Part shown: one piece after another, positions 7,549 through 15,752 of the stretch
Numbering within the stretch: the first letter of the stretch is position 1
Layout: each line of letters opens with the position of its first letter
Source: Lentzea sp. NEAU-D7
GTDB taxonomy: Bacteria > Actinomycetota > Actinomycetes > Mycobacteriales > Pseudonocardiaceae
DNA length: 64,000 nucleotides
Reading direction: 5' to 3'
Assembly: GCF_026242055.1 (NCBI RefSeq)
Contig: NZ_JAPJDL010000008.1
Coordinates: forward strand, 248,001 to 312,000
Position numbers and translations under genes: made by a program
The notes under the pieces: model-generated
What the model was told of the DNA's origin: nothing
Databases searched by the model: none
Seen by the model: the letters and a program-made list of their open reading frames with translations, nothing else

Positions 7549-8844
7549 TCACCCTCTGTGGTCAGATGGATGCAGTTGCGCCAGCTTCCGCGTCAGCACG
7601 GCCCGTTCGCGTTCATTGCCGCACAATCGAATGGCCTGCTCAAGCTCGGTGCGGGCCTCGTCGAGGCGGCCGAGGCGGCGCAGCAACTCTCCGCGCACGC
7701 CCGGCAGCTGGTGCGAGTCCTTGAACGCGTCGGCCGACGCCAGCTCGTCGACGATCGGCAGGGCGGCGGCGGGTCCCTGGGCCATCGAGACGGCGACGGC
7801 CCGGTTGAGGTCCACGACCGGCGACGGGGCGAGGCGGCCCAGGCCGTCGTAGAGGGCGACGATGCGGTCCCAGTTCGTGTCCTCGACCGACGACGCCAGC
7901 GCGTGGCACTCGGCGATCGCGGCCTGCAGCCCGTAGTAGCCGTACCCGCGGCCGGCGTCGGCGGCCTTCGCGAGCGCGGCGCGGCCGCGGGCGATGGCGG
8001 ACCGGTCCCAGCGGCGCCGGTCCTGGTCCTCCAGCAGCACGATCTCGCCGTCGGGGCCGCGGCGCGCCGGGAAGCGGGCGGCGGTGAGCTCGAGCAGCGC
8101 GAGCAGGCTGTGGACCTCGGGTTCCTCCGGCATCAGCCGCGACAGGATCCGCGCGAGCCGTTGCGCCTCTCCGGCCAGGTCGAAGCGGATGGCCTCCTCG
8201 CCCGAGCTCGCCGACGAGCCCTCGGTGAAGATCAGGTAGACGACGCTGAGGACCTGGGCCAGGCGCGCGGGCCGTTGCGCCACCGGCGGCACCTCGAACG
8301 GCACACCGGCCGCGCCGAGGGTCTTCTTCGCGCGGGTGATGCGGGCCTGCACGGTCGCCGTCGGCACCAGGAACGCGCGGGCGATCTCGTCGCTGGTCAG
8401 ACCGCCGATCACGCGCAGCGTCAGCGCCACCCCGGCCTCCCGCGACAGCACCGGGTGGCACGAGGTGAACATCAGTGCGAGGGTGTCGTCGTCGATCTGG
8501 TCGGGGTCCCACAGCACGTCGTCGGGCGCGGGTCCGGGCTCGGCGCCGGTCAGCGCGCCGCCCTCGGGCAGGTGGTGCGCCATCGCGGCGTACTTCTCGT
8601 CGCGGGCGCTGCGGCGGCGGAACGCGTCGATCGCCCGGCGCCGGCCCACGGTGAGCAGCCAGCCCGCCGGGTTGTTCGGCACTCCCTCACGCGGCCAGGT
8701 CACCAGCGCCTCGGCCAGCGCCTCCTGCGCCAGGTCCTCGGCCAGCGCGAAGTCGCCGGTGTAGCGGGTGAGCGCACCGATGATCCTCGCGGAGTCGATG
8801 CGCCACACCGCCGCCACTGCCTTGCGTCCCGTGGGGTCGCTCAT
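7549..8844 (-). CDS. ECF42-type RNA polymerase sigma factor with C-terminal helical extension
   Basis: The 431-aa protein has an ECF sigma-2 region (about residues 15-85: DFALAEDLAQEALAEALVTWP, GWLLTVGRRRAIDAFRRR), a sigma-4 region (LTSDEIARAFLVPTATVQARITRAKK), and a C-terminal about 200-residue helical/TPR-like extension that is the hallmark of group ECF42. These sigma factors lack an anti-sigma factor and are genomically tied to DGPF/YCII-domain genes, exactly as here with the gene ending 29 bp upstream. TATTTT (8857-8852) lies 7 nt before ATG 8844, so it may also be transcribed leaderless by itself. Confidence 0.92.
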   Translation of the reverse strand: MSDPTGRKAVAAVWRIDSARIIGALTRYTGDFALAEDLAQEALAEALVTWPREGVPNNPAGWLLTVGRRRAIDAFRRRSARDEKYAAMAHHLPEGGALTGAEPGPAPDDVLWDPDQIDDDTLALMFTSCHPVLSREAGVALTLRVIGGLTSDEIARAFLVPTATVQARITRAKKTLGAAGVPFEVPPVAQRPARLAQVLSVVYLIFTEGSSASSGEEAIRFDLAGEAQRLARILSRLMPEEPEVHSLLALLELTAARFPARRGPDGEIVLLEDQDRRRWDRSAIARGRAALAKAADAGRGYGYYGLQAAIAECHALASSVEDTNWDRIVALYDGLGRLAPSPVVDLNRAVAVSMAQGPAAALPIVDELASADAFKDSHQLPGVRGELLRRLGRLDEARTELEQAIRLCGNERERAVLTRKLAQLHPSDHRG

Positions 8845-8873
8845 GCTGCCCAAAATAGATCAGGGCGGTGGGC

Positions 8874-9296
8874 TCAGAGCTGGCCGGTGGACTCGCGCCA
8901 GGCCCGTTCCTTCTTGATCCACTCGTTGTCCTGCGGGAACTCGTCGATCGTGGGCACGCGGCGGATCTCGGTCTTGAACCCGGCCACGCTCATCGGCATG
9001 CGCTTGGCCCACTCGACCGCGTCCCCGATGGTCGGGACGTTGATCAGGTAGAAGCCGTTGAACAGCTCCTTGGTCTCCCCGTACGGGCCGTCGGTGACCA
9101 CGGGCGGCTCGGAGGAGAAGTCGACGACCACGCCCTCCTCGGCGGGGGCGAGACCCTCGGCGGCGAGCAGGACCCCGGCCTCGATGAGCTCCTCGTTGAA
9201 CCTGCCGACGGTCTCGAGCATCTGGTCGAAGTCGATCTCACCGAGGTTGCCCCAGGCCTCGTCGGAGGTCACGCGCCAGATCAGCATGAACTTCAT
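8874..9296 (-). CDS. YCII-related (DGPF-domain) protein, ECF42 partner
   Basis: The 140-aa protein has the YCII ferredoxin-like fold landmarks: it starts MKFMLIWR, and carries TDGPYGETKE (the D-G-P-[FY] signature) with GFYLINVPTIGDAVEWAKR. In other actinobacteria such proteins are the main target of ECF42 sigma factors and are thought to support stress resistance or secondary metabolism; the biochemistry is unknown. It lies directly upstream of the sigma gene on the same strand, and a candidate ECF42 promoter sits at 9351-9379. Confidence 0.92.
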   Translation of the reverse strand: MKFMLIWRVTSDEAWGNLGEIDFDQMLETVGRFNEELIEAGVLLAAEGLAPAEEGVVVDFSSEPPVVTDGPYGETKELFNGFYLINVPTIGDAVEWAKRMPMSVAGFKTEIRRVPTIDEFPQDNEWIKKERAWRESTGQL

Positions 9297-9350
9297 TTCG
9301 GTCTCTCCCAGTGGGTTCGTGCGGGTCCGTTGTGGACCCTTTCACGCTCA

Positions 9351-9379
9351 GGTCGAACAGGCGGGGCGTTCGATCGACA
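9351..9379 (-). promoter_or_regulatory. Candidate ECF42-dependent promoter of the DGPF gene
   Basis: On the minus strand TGTCGA (9379-9374) is followed after 18 nt by CGACC (9355-9351). ECF42 promoters are reported to carry TGTCGA at -35 and a CGA/TC-type -10, so the DGPF-sigma pair is probably autoregulated. A GGGTCC-gttgt-GGACCC hairpin (about 9323-9339) lies in the untranslated leader. The spacing is a little longer than I would expect, so this remains a candidate. Confidence 0.5.
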
Positions 9380-9421
9380 CATGACGCCGAAATTCTTGAA
9401 CCTTTTCTGTTCGCGCTGGTC

Positions 9422-9472
9422 ACACGACCGAGCGGCCCACCCCGGTGATCGGGATGGGCCGCTCGGTCGTGT
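9422..9472 (-). terminator. Strong hairpin terminator after the SPFH gene
   Basis: Arms 9422-9444 and 9450-9472 pair over 23 bp with one mismatch (C9440/A9454) around a 5-nt loop (GTGAT). It begins 8 bp beyond the stop of the SPFH gene and separates it from the promoter of the DGPF gene. No T-tract follows on either strand, as is common for actinobacterial terminators. Confidence 0.85.
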
Positions 9473-9479
9473 CGTTTCG

Positions 9480-10703
9480 TCAGACCTGGTCGCCCGGCTG
9501 GTGCAGCGACCGGGGCTGCTCGGCCTCGAAGTCGGACCCGGCCAGCTCCGGCAGCGGCGAGGTGCCGGCGACCGGGCGCGGCATGCCGCTGAGCGGACCG
9601 GGCACCTCCTGGCGCGCCACCGCCTCCGCGGCGGCGACGGCTTCGGCGACCTTCGGGTCGGACTTGAGGTCGAACCAGGCGGCGACCGACTCGTCCTCGT
9701 CCTCCGGGCGGGGCGTCTGCCCCTCCTCGGTGGCCGGCGGCTCGTAGCGGAACACCCCGTCCTCACCGGGCGCGCCCAGCATGCGGGCGAACCCCTCGAG
9801 GGCCTTGCCGTAGTCGGAGGGGATCATCCAGACCTTGTTCGCGTCGCCCTGAGCCATCTGCGGCAACGTCTGCAGGTACTGGTAGGCCAGCACCTCCGGC
9901 GTGGGCTTGCCCGCCTTGATCGCGGCGAACACCTTCTCGATGGCCTTGGCCTGACCCTGCGCCTGCAGGTAGCGGGCAGCGCGTTCACCCTGCGCCCGCA
10001 GGATCTGCGACTGCCGCTCACCCTCCGCGGACAGGATCGCGGCCTGCTTGCCGCCCTCGGCGGCGAGGATCTGCGACTGCTTCTGGCCTTCCGCGGTCTT
10101 GATCGACGACTCGCGCTGGCCCTCGGCGGTGAGGATCATGGCGCGCTTCTCGCGGTCGGCGCGCATCTGCTTCTCCATCGAGTCCTGGATGGAGGGCGGC
10201 GGGTCGATGGACTTGAGCTCGACACGGGCGACGCGCAGGCCCCAGCGGCCGGTCGCCTCGTCGAGCACCCCGCGCAGCTGACCGTTGATGTGGTCGCGCG
10301 AGGTCAGCGTCTCCTCGAGGCTCATGCCACCGACGAGGTTGCGCAGCGTCGTGATGGTGAGCTGCTCGACGCCGACGATGTAGTTGGAGATCTCGTACAC
10401 CGCGGAGCGCGGTTCGGTGACCTGGAAGTACACGACGGTGTCGATGGACACGGTCAGATTGTCCTGGGTGATCACCGGCTGGGGCGGGAACGACACGACC
10501 TGCTCACGCAGGTCGATGCGGGCCCGCACCTTGTCGATGAACGGGACCATGATGTTCAGGCCGGGTGCCGCGGTGTTGCGGTAGCGGCCGAGGCGTTCGA
10601 TGACCGCGGCCTGCGCCTGCGGGATGACCAGCACGGATTTGACGGCGATGGTCAGCACGAAGATCGCGATGACGGCGGCGATCACAGCGGTGATCGGGTC
10701 CAA
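9480..10703 (-). CDS. SPFH/Band-7 (stomatin/QmcA-like) membrane protein
   Basis: The 407-aa protein has one N-terminal membrane helix (AVIAAVIAIFVLTIAV), the SPFH domain (about residues 25-185, with ERLGRYRNTAAPGLNIMVPFID and VELKSIDPPPSIQDSMEKQM), then a long Ala/Glu/Gln-rich coiled coil (repeats of AEGxxQ/S) and an acidic tail. Such flotillin-like proteins form membrane oligomers. It follows the NfeD gene, the usual partner of this class. Translation probably starts at TTG 10703 with AGGAGG about 12 nt upstream; GTG codons nearby are out of frame. Confidence 0.92.
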   Translation of the reverse strand: MDPITAVIAAVIAIFVLTIAVKSVLVIPQAQAAVIERLGRYRNTAAPGLNIMVPFIDKVRARIDLREQVVSFPPQPVITQDNLTVSIDTVVYFQVTEPRSAVYEISNYIVGVEQLTITTLRNLVGGMSLEETLTSRDHINGQLRGVLDEATGRWGLRVARVELKSIDPPPSIQDSMEKQMRADREKRAMILTAEGQRESSIKTAEGQKQSQILAAEGGKQAAILSAEGERQSQILRAQGERAARYLQAQGQAKAIEKVFAAIKAGKPTPEVLAYQYLQTLPQMAQGDANKVWMIPSDYGKALEGFARMLGAPGEDGVFRYEPPATEEGQTPRPEDEDESVAAWFDLKSDPKVAEAVAAAEAVARQEVPGPLSGMPRPVAGTSPLPELAGSDFEAEQPRSLHQPGDQV

Positions 10704-10729
10704 CTCGGTTCACACCCTCCTGCGGGCGC

Positions 10730-11155
10730 TCACACCGCGGCTATCACCACGGCGACGGCGCCCGAGATCTCGACAACGGTGACGGCTTCGCCTTCTTCGA
10801 CCACGGACCCGTCGAGGGTGCGCGCGCTCCAGGTGTCGCCGCCGATCTTGACCTGCCCGCCGTGCTCGTCGACCTTCGTCACCGCGACGGCCCTGCCGCC
10901 CAGCAGCGCCTCGTGGTGCATCCGGATGCCGGAGCCGAGCTGCAGCCGCTTCTTGAGCAGCGGCCGGGCCGCGACGATCAGGCCCACCGACGACGCCGCG
11001 AAGACGAGCACGCTCACCAGGTCGGCGGCACCCAGTGCGGAGGCCCCTGCCGCGGCCAGCGCGGCGGCGCCGAGCATGACCAGCACGAAGTCACCGGAGA
11101 GAACCTCGGCGACGACGAGCAGTATCCCGACGATCAGCCAGATCAGGGCGGCCAT
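10730..11155 (-). CDS. NfeD-like protein
   Basis: The 141-aa protein has two to three N-terminal membrane segments (ALIWLIVGILLVVAEVLSG, LMLGAAALAAAGASAL, LVSVLVFAASSVGLIVAA) followed by a C-terminal OB-fold (about residues 85-141, with GGRAVAVTKVDEHGGQVKIGGDTWSAR), the form of NfeD lacking the N-terminal protease. NfeD and SPFH proteins are paired across bacteria and are proposed to work together in membrane organisation. The SPFH gene starts 26 bp downstream. ATG 11167 is an alternative start 12 bp upstream. Confidence 0.92.
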   Translation of the reverse strand: MAALIWLIVGILLVVAEVLSGDFVLVMLGAAALAAAGASALGAADLVSVLVFAASSVGLIVAARPLLKKRLQLGSGIRMHHEALLGGRAVAVTKVDEHGGQVKIGGDTWSARTLDGSVVEEGEAVTVVEISGAVAVVIAAV

Positions 11156-11265
11156 GGCCCCATGCATACACCAACGGGGAGCACCGGACGCCGAGATTCA
11201 CCGTGCTGGGCCCCGGACCGTAACGAAATCGATCAACGGCGGATGATCTGGGCGAAGGAGGCGTG

Positions 11266-11682
11266 ATGGCGAAGTCGGTGAAGTCCCGCACGGGCCGGGT
11301 CCTGTCCGGGCTCATGCTCGCGGGCGCGGTCGTGGGGTTGGTGATCGTGCTCCAGACCTCGGCCGAGCAGCGGTCCTGGGCCAGTGCCGAGGGGACGGTG
11401 CTGGAGCGGCTGAAGTCGGGCAAGAGCGCCTCGGTGAAGGTCGAGTACCCGCTGCCCGACGGCTCGAAGCAGGTCGCGACGCTGTCGGAGAACGGGTCCG
11501 CCCACCAGCCGGGAACGCGCGTGGCGGTGCGGTACGACCTGCGCGACGGCCGGGTGGTGGACGCGGCGCTGGCCGACAACGACCAGGTGTTCTGGGTGCT
11601 GGGCGTGATGCTGGGCGTGCTGGCGGTCGGTGCGCTCGGCACGAGCTTCATCGCGTGGACTCCGCCGCGCCGCCCCGAGTGA
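11266..11682 (+). CDS. DUF3592-like membrane protein
   Basis: The 138-aa protein has an N-terminal membrane helix (GRVLSGLMLAGAVVGLVIVL), a beta-strand-rich external part of about 75 residues (SASVKVEYPLPDGSKQVATL, VAVRYDLRDGRVVDA) and a second membrane helix near the C-terminus. This is the layout of DUF3592 proteins. Function is unknown. GGAGG lies 4 nt before ATG 11266; the GTG directly before it would sit too close to the ribosome site. It is divergent from the NfeD/SPFH pair. Confidence 0.75.
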   Translation: MAKSVKSRTGRVLSGLMLAGAVVGLVIVLQTSAEQRSWASAEGTVLERLKSGKSASVKVEYPLPDGSKQVATLSENGSAHQPGTRVAVRYDLRDGRVVDAALADNDQVFWVLGVMLGVLAVGALGTSFIAWTPPRRPE

Positions 11683-11706
11683 GGTGCGGCCGGCGGTGAG
11701 GCGTGG

Positions 11707-12513
11707 TCAGTCCTGGGGGACGGTGACGAAGTCGATGAGCCGTTCGACGGCACCGAGCAGGTCGGACTCGATGTCGCGGTAGCTGGAGACCGCTGCGAGG
11801 ACGCGCTGCCAGCCCTCCCAGGGCTCGCCCCAGCCCAGCTGGGCGCACACGCCGGTCTTCCAGTCGGCGCCGCGCGGCACGACCGGCCAGGCCTTGATCT
11901 TGACGGCCTGGGGCTTCACGGCCTGCCAGATGTCGACGTAGGGGTGGCCGGTGACGAGCACGTTGTCGTCGCGGATCTGGTCGACGACGCGCTGTTCCTT
12001 GGAGCCGGCGACGAGGTGGTCGACCAGGACGCCGAGGCGGCGGTGGGGCGCGGTGCCGAACTCGGCGATGCGTTGCGGGAGCTCGTCGACGCCGTGCAGG
12101 GGTTCCACGACGATGCCCTCGACGCGCAGGTCGTGGCCCCAGACGCGTTCGACGAGCTCGGCGTCGTGCTTGCCTTCGACCCAGATGCGGCTGGCCTTGG
12201 CGGTGCGGGCGCGCAGGCCCTCGACCTTGACCGAGCCGGACGCGGTGATCTTCGGCTTGGGCGCCTGCGGTGCGGGTTTGACCAGGGTGACGGGACGACC
12301 GTCGACGAGGAACCCGGCGGGGCGCAGCGGGAACAGGCGGTGGCGGCCGTGGCGGTCCTCCAGGACGACCTGGCCGTACTCGAACTTGACGACGGCTCCG
12401 CAGAAGCCGCTGGCGGGGTCCTCGACGACGAGGCCGGGTTCGGCCGCGATCTCGGGGACCTTCTTGCGCTTCGGGGTCGAGAGGACGTCGCGGCCGTAGT
12501 CGTGGGAACGCAC
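11707..12513 (-). CDS. DUF3097 family protein
   Basis: The 268-aa protein matches the actinobacterial DUF3097 family: N-terminal region VRSHDYGRDVL, a middle with RIWVEGKHDAELVERVWGHDLR and GVLVDHLVAGSKEQ, and a C-terminal GWGEPWEGW. WVEGKHDAEL and the following acidic VDHL resemble the Toprim-fold acidic motifs of topoisomerase/primase-type proteins, which suggests nucleic-acid work but is not proven. GTG 12513 was chosen because TAACCT (12527-12522) is 8 nt upstream; this -10 overlaps the stop region of the upstream kinase gene. Confidence 0.88.
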   Translation of the reverse strand: MRSHDYGRDVLSTPKRKKVPEIAAEPGLVVEDPASGFCGAVVKFEYGQVVLEDRHGRHRLFPLRPAGFLVDGRPVTLVKPAPQAPKPKITASGSVKVEGLRARTAKASRIWVEGKHDAELVERVWGHDLRVEGIVVEPLHGVDELPQRIAEFGTAPHRRLGVLVDHLVAGSKEQRVVDQIRDDNVLVTGHPYVDIWQAVKPQAVKIKAWPVVPRGADWKTGVCAQLGWGEPWEGWQRVLAAVSSYRDIESDLLGAVERLIDFVTVPQD

Positions 12514-12524
12514 GGCTCGCAAGG

Positions 12525-13226
12525 TTAGCCGTAGAACGGCTTGAAGGCGGTGAGCCACTCGTGGACGCGGTCGAGGTCCACGTCGGCGCCGTGCAGGTCG
12601 TGGCCTCCGTGCACGAAGTCGAGCCAGTCGATCGCCGGGTCGCCGACGCAGGCGCGCGGGTCGATCGCGACCGCGCCGGCCGGGCCCTGCAGGACGTTGC
12701 CGGGGTGCATGTCGCCGTGCAGGAGCACGGGTTTGACGTTGTCGGCGGCGAGTTTGCGGGCGCGGTGGTGTTCGGTGGCGTAGTAGGTGCCGGTGCGGCG
12801 GGTGAGCACGGTCTCGAACAGGAAGTCGACGCGTGCCGTGAGCGGCGGGAATCCGGCGGGCTTCGCCTCGTGCAGGTGCGGGACGACCGTCGCGGGGTCG
12901 GTGGCGGGGGTGCCGGGCCGGATGCGCTGCAGCAGCAGCGCGCCGCGGCCGAGGTCGGCGTCGAGGAGGTCGACCATGGCGGGCGTGTGGGCCCAGGCGG
13001 TCAGCGCCCGCACCTCGTGCAGGGCGATGTCGTGGTCGGGGGTGAGCTTGAGGACGGCGTCGGTGCACAGGAACGTGGCGCCGGTGCCGCCGGGCATGAG
13101 GTGCAGGAGTGTGAGGCCCCAGCGGGCGGTGAGCGTGGCGACCAGGTCGGGCAGGGCGTCGATCCACCCGGTCACCTCGGTGCCGAAGCGTCGGATCAGC
13201 CGGGATCTGGCCTCGTCGTCGATCAC
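12525..13226 (-). CDS. Aminoglycoside/hydroxyurea-resistance-like phosphotransferase
   Basis: The 233-aa protein has the APH(6)/hydroxyurea-kinase-like fold: LLHLMPGGTGATFLC in the N-lobe, the catalytic loop LLHGDMHPGNVL (about residues 168-179) and the metal-binding AIDPRACVGDPAIDW. These kinases O-phosphorylate small molecules and include streptomycin 6-phosphotransferases; the natural substrate here is unknown. It is somewhat shorter than APH(6) enzymes (about 260-300 aa). TAATCT (13239-13234) is 7 nt before GTG 13226. It lies 5 bp after the preceding gene on the same strand. Confidence 0.85.
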   Translation of the reverse strand: MIDDEARSRLIRRFGTEVTGWIDALPDLVATLTARWGLTLLHLMPGGTGATFLCTDAVLKLTPDHDIALHEVRALTAWAHTPAMVDLLDADLGRGALLLQRIRPGTPATDPATVVPHLHEAKPAGFPPLTARVDFLFETVLTRRTGTYYATEHHRARKLAADNVKPVLLHGDMHPGNVLQGPAGAVAIDPRACVGDPAIDWLDFVHGGHDLHGADVDLDRVHEWLTAFKPFYG

Positions 13227-13231
13227 TCAAC

Positions 13232-13660
13232 TCAGATTAGCGAGTTCGCTCCCGTTTCGCGGCGGAACTGGTAGTCGGCCAGCGCCGGGCGCCACAGCGC
13301 GTTGGCGTCGAAGCACGTCGAGAGCAGCCGCAGGTCCGCCCCGTCGCCGGCGACGACGACCTTGCCGTCCACGACCCACCTGTTGACCGGCAGCAGCGGC
13401 ACGGGCCACCCGGCGATGAGCAGCCGGTCGCACACCAGGCGCTGCAGCCGCCCGCCGTCGTTGTCGACGATGACGGCGGGCGTGTCGAGGTCGAGGTCGC
13501 GCACGACCGCGTGCGGGTAGCGCCGGATGCCGATGTCGGCCAGCGTCTCGGCGCCGGGTCCGATCAGGTGAACGGGTCCGAACCGGCGCGCGAGGCAGGT
13601 GGCCGCCCAGGCGCCGAGATCGGCGGCACCCACCACGACGATTCGTTCGAAATAGGTCAT
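13232..13660 (-). CDS. Hypothetical protein with a possible nucleotide-binding fold
   Basis: The 142-aa protein starts MTYFERIVVVGAADLGAWAATCLARRFG, a beta-Gly-x-x-x-Gly-helix pattern like a Rossmann P-loop (VVVGAADLGAW), then VHLIGPG. The rest (VIVDNDGGRLQRLVCDRLL, VVVAGDG) alternates strands and helices. I do not recognise a named family. A role as a ThiF-like or dinucleotide-binding protein is only a structural guess. ATG 13660 was chosen over 13678 as it starts the first beta strand. A 17-bp dyad lies 16 bp upstream, and the kinase promoter begins within its 3' end. Confidence 0.68.
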   Translation of the reverse strand: MTYFERIVVVGAADLGAWAATCLARRFGPVHLIGPGAETLADIGIRRYPHAVVRDLDLDTPAVIVDNDGGRLQRLVCDRLLIAGWPVPLLPVNRWVVDGKVVVAGDGADLRLLSTCFDANALWRPALADYQFRRETGANSLI

Positions 13661-13675
13661 GTCACCCGTGTCCCG

Positions 13676-13692
13676 CATTCAAGCTTTGAATG
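13676..13692. promoter_or_regulatory. Dyad CATTCAA-N3-TTGAATG
   Basis: CATTCAA (13676-13682) and TTGAATG (13686-13692) are perfect 7-bp inverted arms around GCT in an unusually AT-rich stretch. The dyad lies 16 bp upstream of the hypothetical gene starting at 13660 and looks like an operator. The remaining 120 bp up to the S66 gene end (13814) shows nothing further that I can identify. Confidence 0.5.
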
Positions 13693-13813
13693 TTTATGCA
13701 GGTCAGAACGCCTCCCAGAAGATAGGGGCACGATGATCCGCCGTCAAACCCCAGAACTGTCTCAATTGGAAGATCTCAATGGGCGGGGAATATTTTCCGG
13801 ATGGCCGCCACCG

Positions 13814-14848
13814 TCAGTAGGTGACGGTGATCGTGCGGGCCGGGCCGTCGACCTCGACGGTGCCGCCGACGGGGATGACGACCTGCGGGTCGGTGTGGCC
13901 GAGGTCGACGTCGAACACGATCATCGTGTCGGGCGCGTACTGCGCGAACGCCCGCAGGACCGCCTCGCGCTGCGCGGTGGTGTAGGCGGCGCGGCCGGTG
14001 TCCCGGTCGGTGAACGACCACGCCTTGGCGCGCCCGACGAGCACGGCCGCGAACCGCCCCAGCAGGCCGCGCTCACCGGCGTTGCGCAGGATCCGGTACA
14101 CCTCGGTCGCGGACGGCATCTCCTCGCTCGTCTCGAAGAACAGCACCGCGCCGTCGTAGCGCTCGGGGGCGTGGATCTCCCGGCCTGCCATCAGCAGCCA
14201 CGACAGGACCTCCAGGTTGCCGCCCCACGACCGGCCGCGCACCACGCCGCGGGGCTGGTGCCAGATCCAGCCGCCGCTCGGTTCGAGGACGGGTTCGGCG
14301 TCGAAGGTGCGCGGGTCGTCCCAGGGGCCCTCCTGGTCGCCGTAGGCGGTGGTCTCGGTCAGCCGGTACCGCCCCGGCGTGAACAGCGCGGCCCGGAGCG
14401 AGTCCGCGGTGACGGGGTGCATCGCGCCGGGCCGGCCGAACTGGACCATGACGCTGCCGCCGTAGAAGCCGGTGATGCCGCGGTTGGCGAGCCAGGTCAG
14501 CAGGTTGGTGTTGTCGCTGTGCCCGAAGAACGGCTTGGGGTTGGCCCTGATCAGGTCCTCGTCCAGGTGCGGCAGGACGGTGATCTGGTCGTCGCCGCCG
14601 ATCGTGGCGATCACGGCCTTGATGTCCGGGTCGGCGAACGCGGCGTGCAGGTCGTCCGCCCGTTCCCGCGGGGTCGAGCCCATCTTGCGGGTCGCCGGGT
14701 ACTCGACAGGGATGAGGCCGAAGTCCTGTTCGAGGCGCCGCAGGCCCAGTTCGTGGGGCTGGGGGAACAGGCCTGCCACACCGGAGGCCGGGGACACGAT
14801 CGCGACGCGGTCGCCGGGGCGGGGCTTGGGCGGGTTGATCAACTGCAT
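13814..14848 (-). CDS. S66-family peptidase (LD-carboxypeptidase / MccF-like)
   Basis: The 344-aa protein fits the S66 family. GDRVAIVSPASG opens the N-terminal domain; the nucleophile Ser111 is in FFGHSDNTNLL, after ATIGGDD; the catalytic Glu is likely in GGNLEVLSWL and the His in DLGHTDPQVVIPVGG. The long form (about 340 aa) is typical of MccF-type members, which cleave microcin C-like aminoacyl-nucleotides, whereas short forms trim peptidoglycan tetrapeptides. Which activity applies is open. TACGCT (14862-14857) lies 8 nt before ATG 14848. Confidence 0.9.
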   Translation of the reverse strand: MQLINPPKPRPGDRVAIVSPASGVAGLFPQPHELGLRRLEQDFGLIPVEYPATRKMGSTPRERADDLHAAFADPDIKAVIATIGGDDQITVLPHLDEDLIRANPKPFFGHSDNTNLLTWLANRGITGFYGGSVMVQFGRPGAMHPVTADSLRAALFTPGRYRLTETTAYGDQEGPWDDPRTFDAEPVLEPSGGWIWHQPRGVVRGRSWGGNLEVLSWLLMAGREIHAPERYDGAVLFFETSEEMPSATEVYRILRNAGERGLLGRFAAVLVGRAKAWSFTDRDTGRAAYTTAQREAVLRAFAQYAPDTMIVFDVDLGHTDPQVVIPVGGTVEVDGPARTITVTY

Positions 14849-14962
14849 GGTCGCCGAGCGTAGTGACGCGGCGCGCGCGGGATGCGGCCTTTTCCGGCGC
14901 CGGGCGCCGGATCGCCGTGCAGATCACACACGGCACCGGCGGTGGCGACGCCGAGGGCTGAT

Positions 14963-15751
14963 CTAGAACGCGGGCCAGGGGATGGCGGGCCAGTCTCCGG
15001 ACGGCTCGGGGTAGACACCGGCGGCCAGCAGCTTGTCGACCCGTTCGCCCACGGCCCGGACCTCGGCGCGCGTGAGGTGGTCGTGCAGCGACTCCCCCAG
15101 GGCTCCGTCGAGCTCGGATCTCAGGCGGCGCAGCGACTCGACGACCTGCTCGGGCAGGGGTTCGCGGGCCCAGCCCCACAGCACGGTGCGGAGTTTGGGC
15201 TCGGTGTGCAGGCAGATGCCGTGGTCGACGCCGTACACGGCGCCGTCGAGCGCGTGCAGGACGTGGCCGCCCTTGCGGTCGGCGTTGTTGACGACGACGT
15301 CGAAGGCGGACATCTCGGCGATGCGCGGGTGGTCGGCGTGCACGAGGACGGCCGGGTCGCCGAAGCGGTCGTGGGCGTGGAAGACGGGGATCCAGCCGGG
15401 TTTGACGTCGTCGACGCCGATGATGTCGACGAGCTCGTCCTCCTCGCGGGTCTCGACCCAGAGCTGGACCATGCCGGCGCCGAACGGGCCGGGGCGCAGC
15501 ACGGTGGGCGGCACGATGCCCATGCCCGACGCGGCGGAGATCAGGTAGGTGGCCACCTCGCGGCCGGCGAGCGTGCCGTCGGGGAAGTCCCACAGCGGCC
15601 GCTCGCCCCGCACGGGCTTGTAGACGCACTGGGCGTCGACGCCGTCCAGCGAGATCTTGCAGAACAACGTCGCGTTGGAGGCGTCGACGAGGCGGCCCTC
15701 GACCTCGATGCGGCCGTGTTCGAGCAACCGCAGGGCCGACGAGGTGTCCAC
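14963..15751 (-). CDS. SCO1664-family protein (PI3/4-kinase-like fold)
   Basis: The 262-aa protein matches the actinobacterial SCO1664 family, with kinase-like elements: CVYKPVRGERPLWDFP (Lys in the N-lobe), a middle MSAFDVVVNNADRKGGHVL, and VYGVDHGICLH, resembling the D...N and D-H-G loop of PI3/4-kinase-like folds. The substrate is unknown. Its GTG start is 1 bp after the stop of the DUF3090 gene, so the two are co-translated, an arrangement conserved in actinobacteria. Confidence 0.9.
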   Translation of the reverse strand: MDTSSALRLLEHGRIEVEGRLVDASNATLFCKISLDGVDAQCVYKPVRGERPLWDFPDGTLAGREVATYLISAASGMGIVPPTVLRPGPFGAGMVQLWVETREEDELVDIIGVDDVKPGWIPVFHAHDRFGDPAVLVHADHPRIAEMSAFDVVVNNADRKGGHVLHALDGAVYGVDHGICLHTEPKLRTVLWGWAREPLPEQVVESLRRLRSELDGALGESLHDHLTRAEVRAVGERVDKLLAAGVYPEPSGDWPAIPWPAF

Positions 15752-15752
15752 G

